Assembly: GCA_016806645.1 (NCBI GenBank)
Contig: JACSYO010000004.1
Coordinates: 1 to 64,000, forward strand
Reading direction: 5' to 3'
Length of the DNA: 64,000 nt
From: Ophiodon elongatus
Lineage: Eukaryota; Chordata; Actinopteri; Perciformes; Hexagrammidae
Shown here: one piece after another, positions 62,761 through 64,000 of the stretch
How the letters are laid out: each line of letters starts with the position of its first letter
Numbering within the stretch: position 1 is the first letter of the stretch
The notes under the pieces: generated by a model
What the model saw: only the letters and a program-made list of their open reading frames with translations
Told to the model about the DNA's origin: nothing
Database searches by the model: none
Made by a program: the position numbers and the translations under genes

Positions 62761-64000
62761 CGTTTTAGCAGATAAAACGGTGTCTTTATCTTTTCTGTGC
62801 GATTTTATGTCTTCGTGTCTCGGTTTATCTAACCCTGTTTTCTTTCAACGTCTTTCAAGAAGAGGTGCCAGGTTTCAGGGATATGCTGACTTTTAGTCCC
62901 TTGTATGGCTCAACTTCGAACGTTCCAAGTTTTTTTTTTAATGGAGAGTAAATGACAGAAGAAAAAAAACGTCTAAAACAAACCACAGGATTCTGCACAT
63001 CACATTATTTAATCAATATCATATTCTTTTCATCAGATTCATATTTTCACAGAAGTACCGACTGACAGATAAACCGTTACCAGTAAAATCATTTGACTTT
63101 CGCTTTCAACATCAAATTCAGTTATTCAACTTATTTTACCTACTTATGTTACTCTGCATAACTGTGAAATATCAGTGAACAGAGGTGCTGATAACAAAAT
63201 AAGTATTTTTCCCCACTTCCGTTTCCATGGTAGCAGATACTTTGGTTAAAAGCTAAACTGGGCCTTTGAGTGACTCCCCACCTTGGATGATGGCACCATC
63301 ACAGACATGTGTTGAGCAGCACCCTGCATTGAAGAGGCACAGGAGGAAATGCACCCCCAAGACTGAAGCTTCTTTGTGCGTCTGCATCACGAGTGAAGGG
63401 ATTCAGACAGAGGGGACCATGTTCTCATCTAAGGTGACGGCTCATCTACCTTCACGTTAAACTTTGGTCTCGCTCCACGGACTCGATGCTTCTCTGTATC
63501 TCGTAAAAGGGTAAAAATGTAACCTCAATACTTTTGAGTACTGACCAAAATGTGTTCGCAGCGTCGAGTATTGGAAAGTTGACAAAATGCTCGGGCAGAT
63601 TCAGAGGATTGTGTGATTATTCTTGGATCAGACATTCCCCCGATCTCAATTTACAATTTTATGACTTCATTGGGAAGGGGTTTCTTTTTACTATACACGT
63701 AAAAAGATACACGTACGCGGTTTTCTTAAACGTGCCATAAACAAGATTCGGTGCAGGTCTACTGAGGCTAGCAGCTAACGGTGCTAACAGTGCTGACTTC
63801 CTTCTCTGCTCAGGTAGACATTACTCCACTACATCTTCAGAGGTAACGGTTGTTTCCTGCTATATCAACGCTCCGGATCTCGTAAAGTGCACCTTTAAAT
63901 GAAGTACCAGGTTTAAGTGGGGGGACGGGGGGCTGGAGAAATAGCAAGACATTCAGTGGTAGAGACAGGGTGTACCACCTTCCCCCATACAAAAAACACC
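62761..64000. other. Upstream flank of rad23a, no gene recognised
   Basis: Short open frames here (for example 63266-63460) show no recognisable domain, splice context or codon pattern that would support a gene. Confidence 0.55.

Noticed and set aside
63266..63460. Small open frame upstream of rad23a as a gene
   Set aside because: No recognisable domain, splice signals or conserved features.

Overview
This window is vertebrate nuclear DNA, most likely from a teleost fish. It has small phase-consistent exons with GT-AG introns, long CA/TG microsatellites, a DIRS-type tyrosine-recombinase retrotransposon, and Tc1-like, hAT-like and other dispersed repeats of kinds I recognise from fish genomes. 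Species cannot be decided from the sequence alone.

Two protein-coding genes are supported, both on the minus strand. Positions 5241-46644 hold 23 exons of an EPS15L1 (EPS15R) orthologue. It is a clathrin-adaptor scaffold with three EH domains, a coiled coil and a DPF-rich tail. 822 codons are visible; the last exon or exons lie beyond the left edge. Positions 54203-62500 hold a complete 10-exon RAD23 gene, best matched to RAD23A. It encodes a 502-residue UBL-UBA-XPC-binding-UBA proteasome shuttle and nucleotide-excision-repair factor, with an unusually long repeat-built linker. I located every splice junction by eye. In both genes all exons join in frame and every intron is GT-AG.

The rest is dominated by repeats. 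Five kilobase-scale minisatellites (3463-5197, 10264-11522, 16183-23080, 46722-48745, 49851-51843) take about 14 kb, over a fifth of the window. They explain nearly all the very long open frames, which are not genes. Intron 12 of eps15l1 carries a nearly complete but broken DIRS element (29414-34277), with inverted terminal repeats and the diagnostic internal complementary region. Intron 8 carries a three-layer nest: a short inverted-repeat element inside a hAT-like element inside a Tc1-like relic.

Three patterns deserve most attention. (1) Seven long CA/TG tracts lie within about 10 bp of a splice junction, and they are most of the long tracts inside the genes. (2) Each gene carries, in an intron, a 7-copy 73-bp array whose units hold a near-consensus CTCF motif on the plus strand, while its own promoter holds an oppositely oriented CTCF-like motif. 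(3) Intron 15 contains about 6.9 kb whose transcribed strand is pyrimidine-rich and almost free of AG dinucleotides. Two long near-perfect hairpins and a GC-rich minisatellite next to the eps15l1 start codon are also notable. Layout from left to right: eps15l1 3' half with minisatellites (1-24000), introns 13 and 12 with the CTCF-like array and DIRS (24000-34840), EH-domain exons and nested transposons (34840-46644), GC minisatellite and intergenic minisatellite (46700-54200), rad23a (54203-62500), and rad23a upstream sequence (62500-64000).
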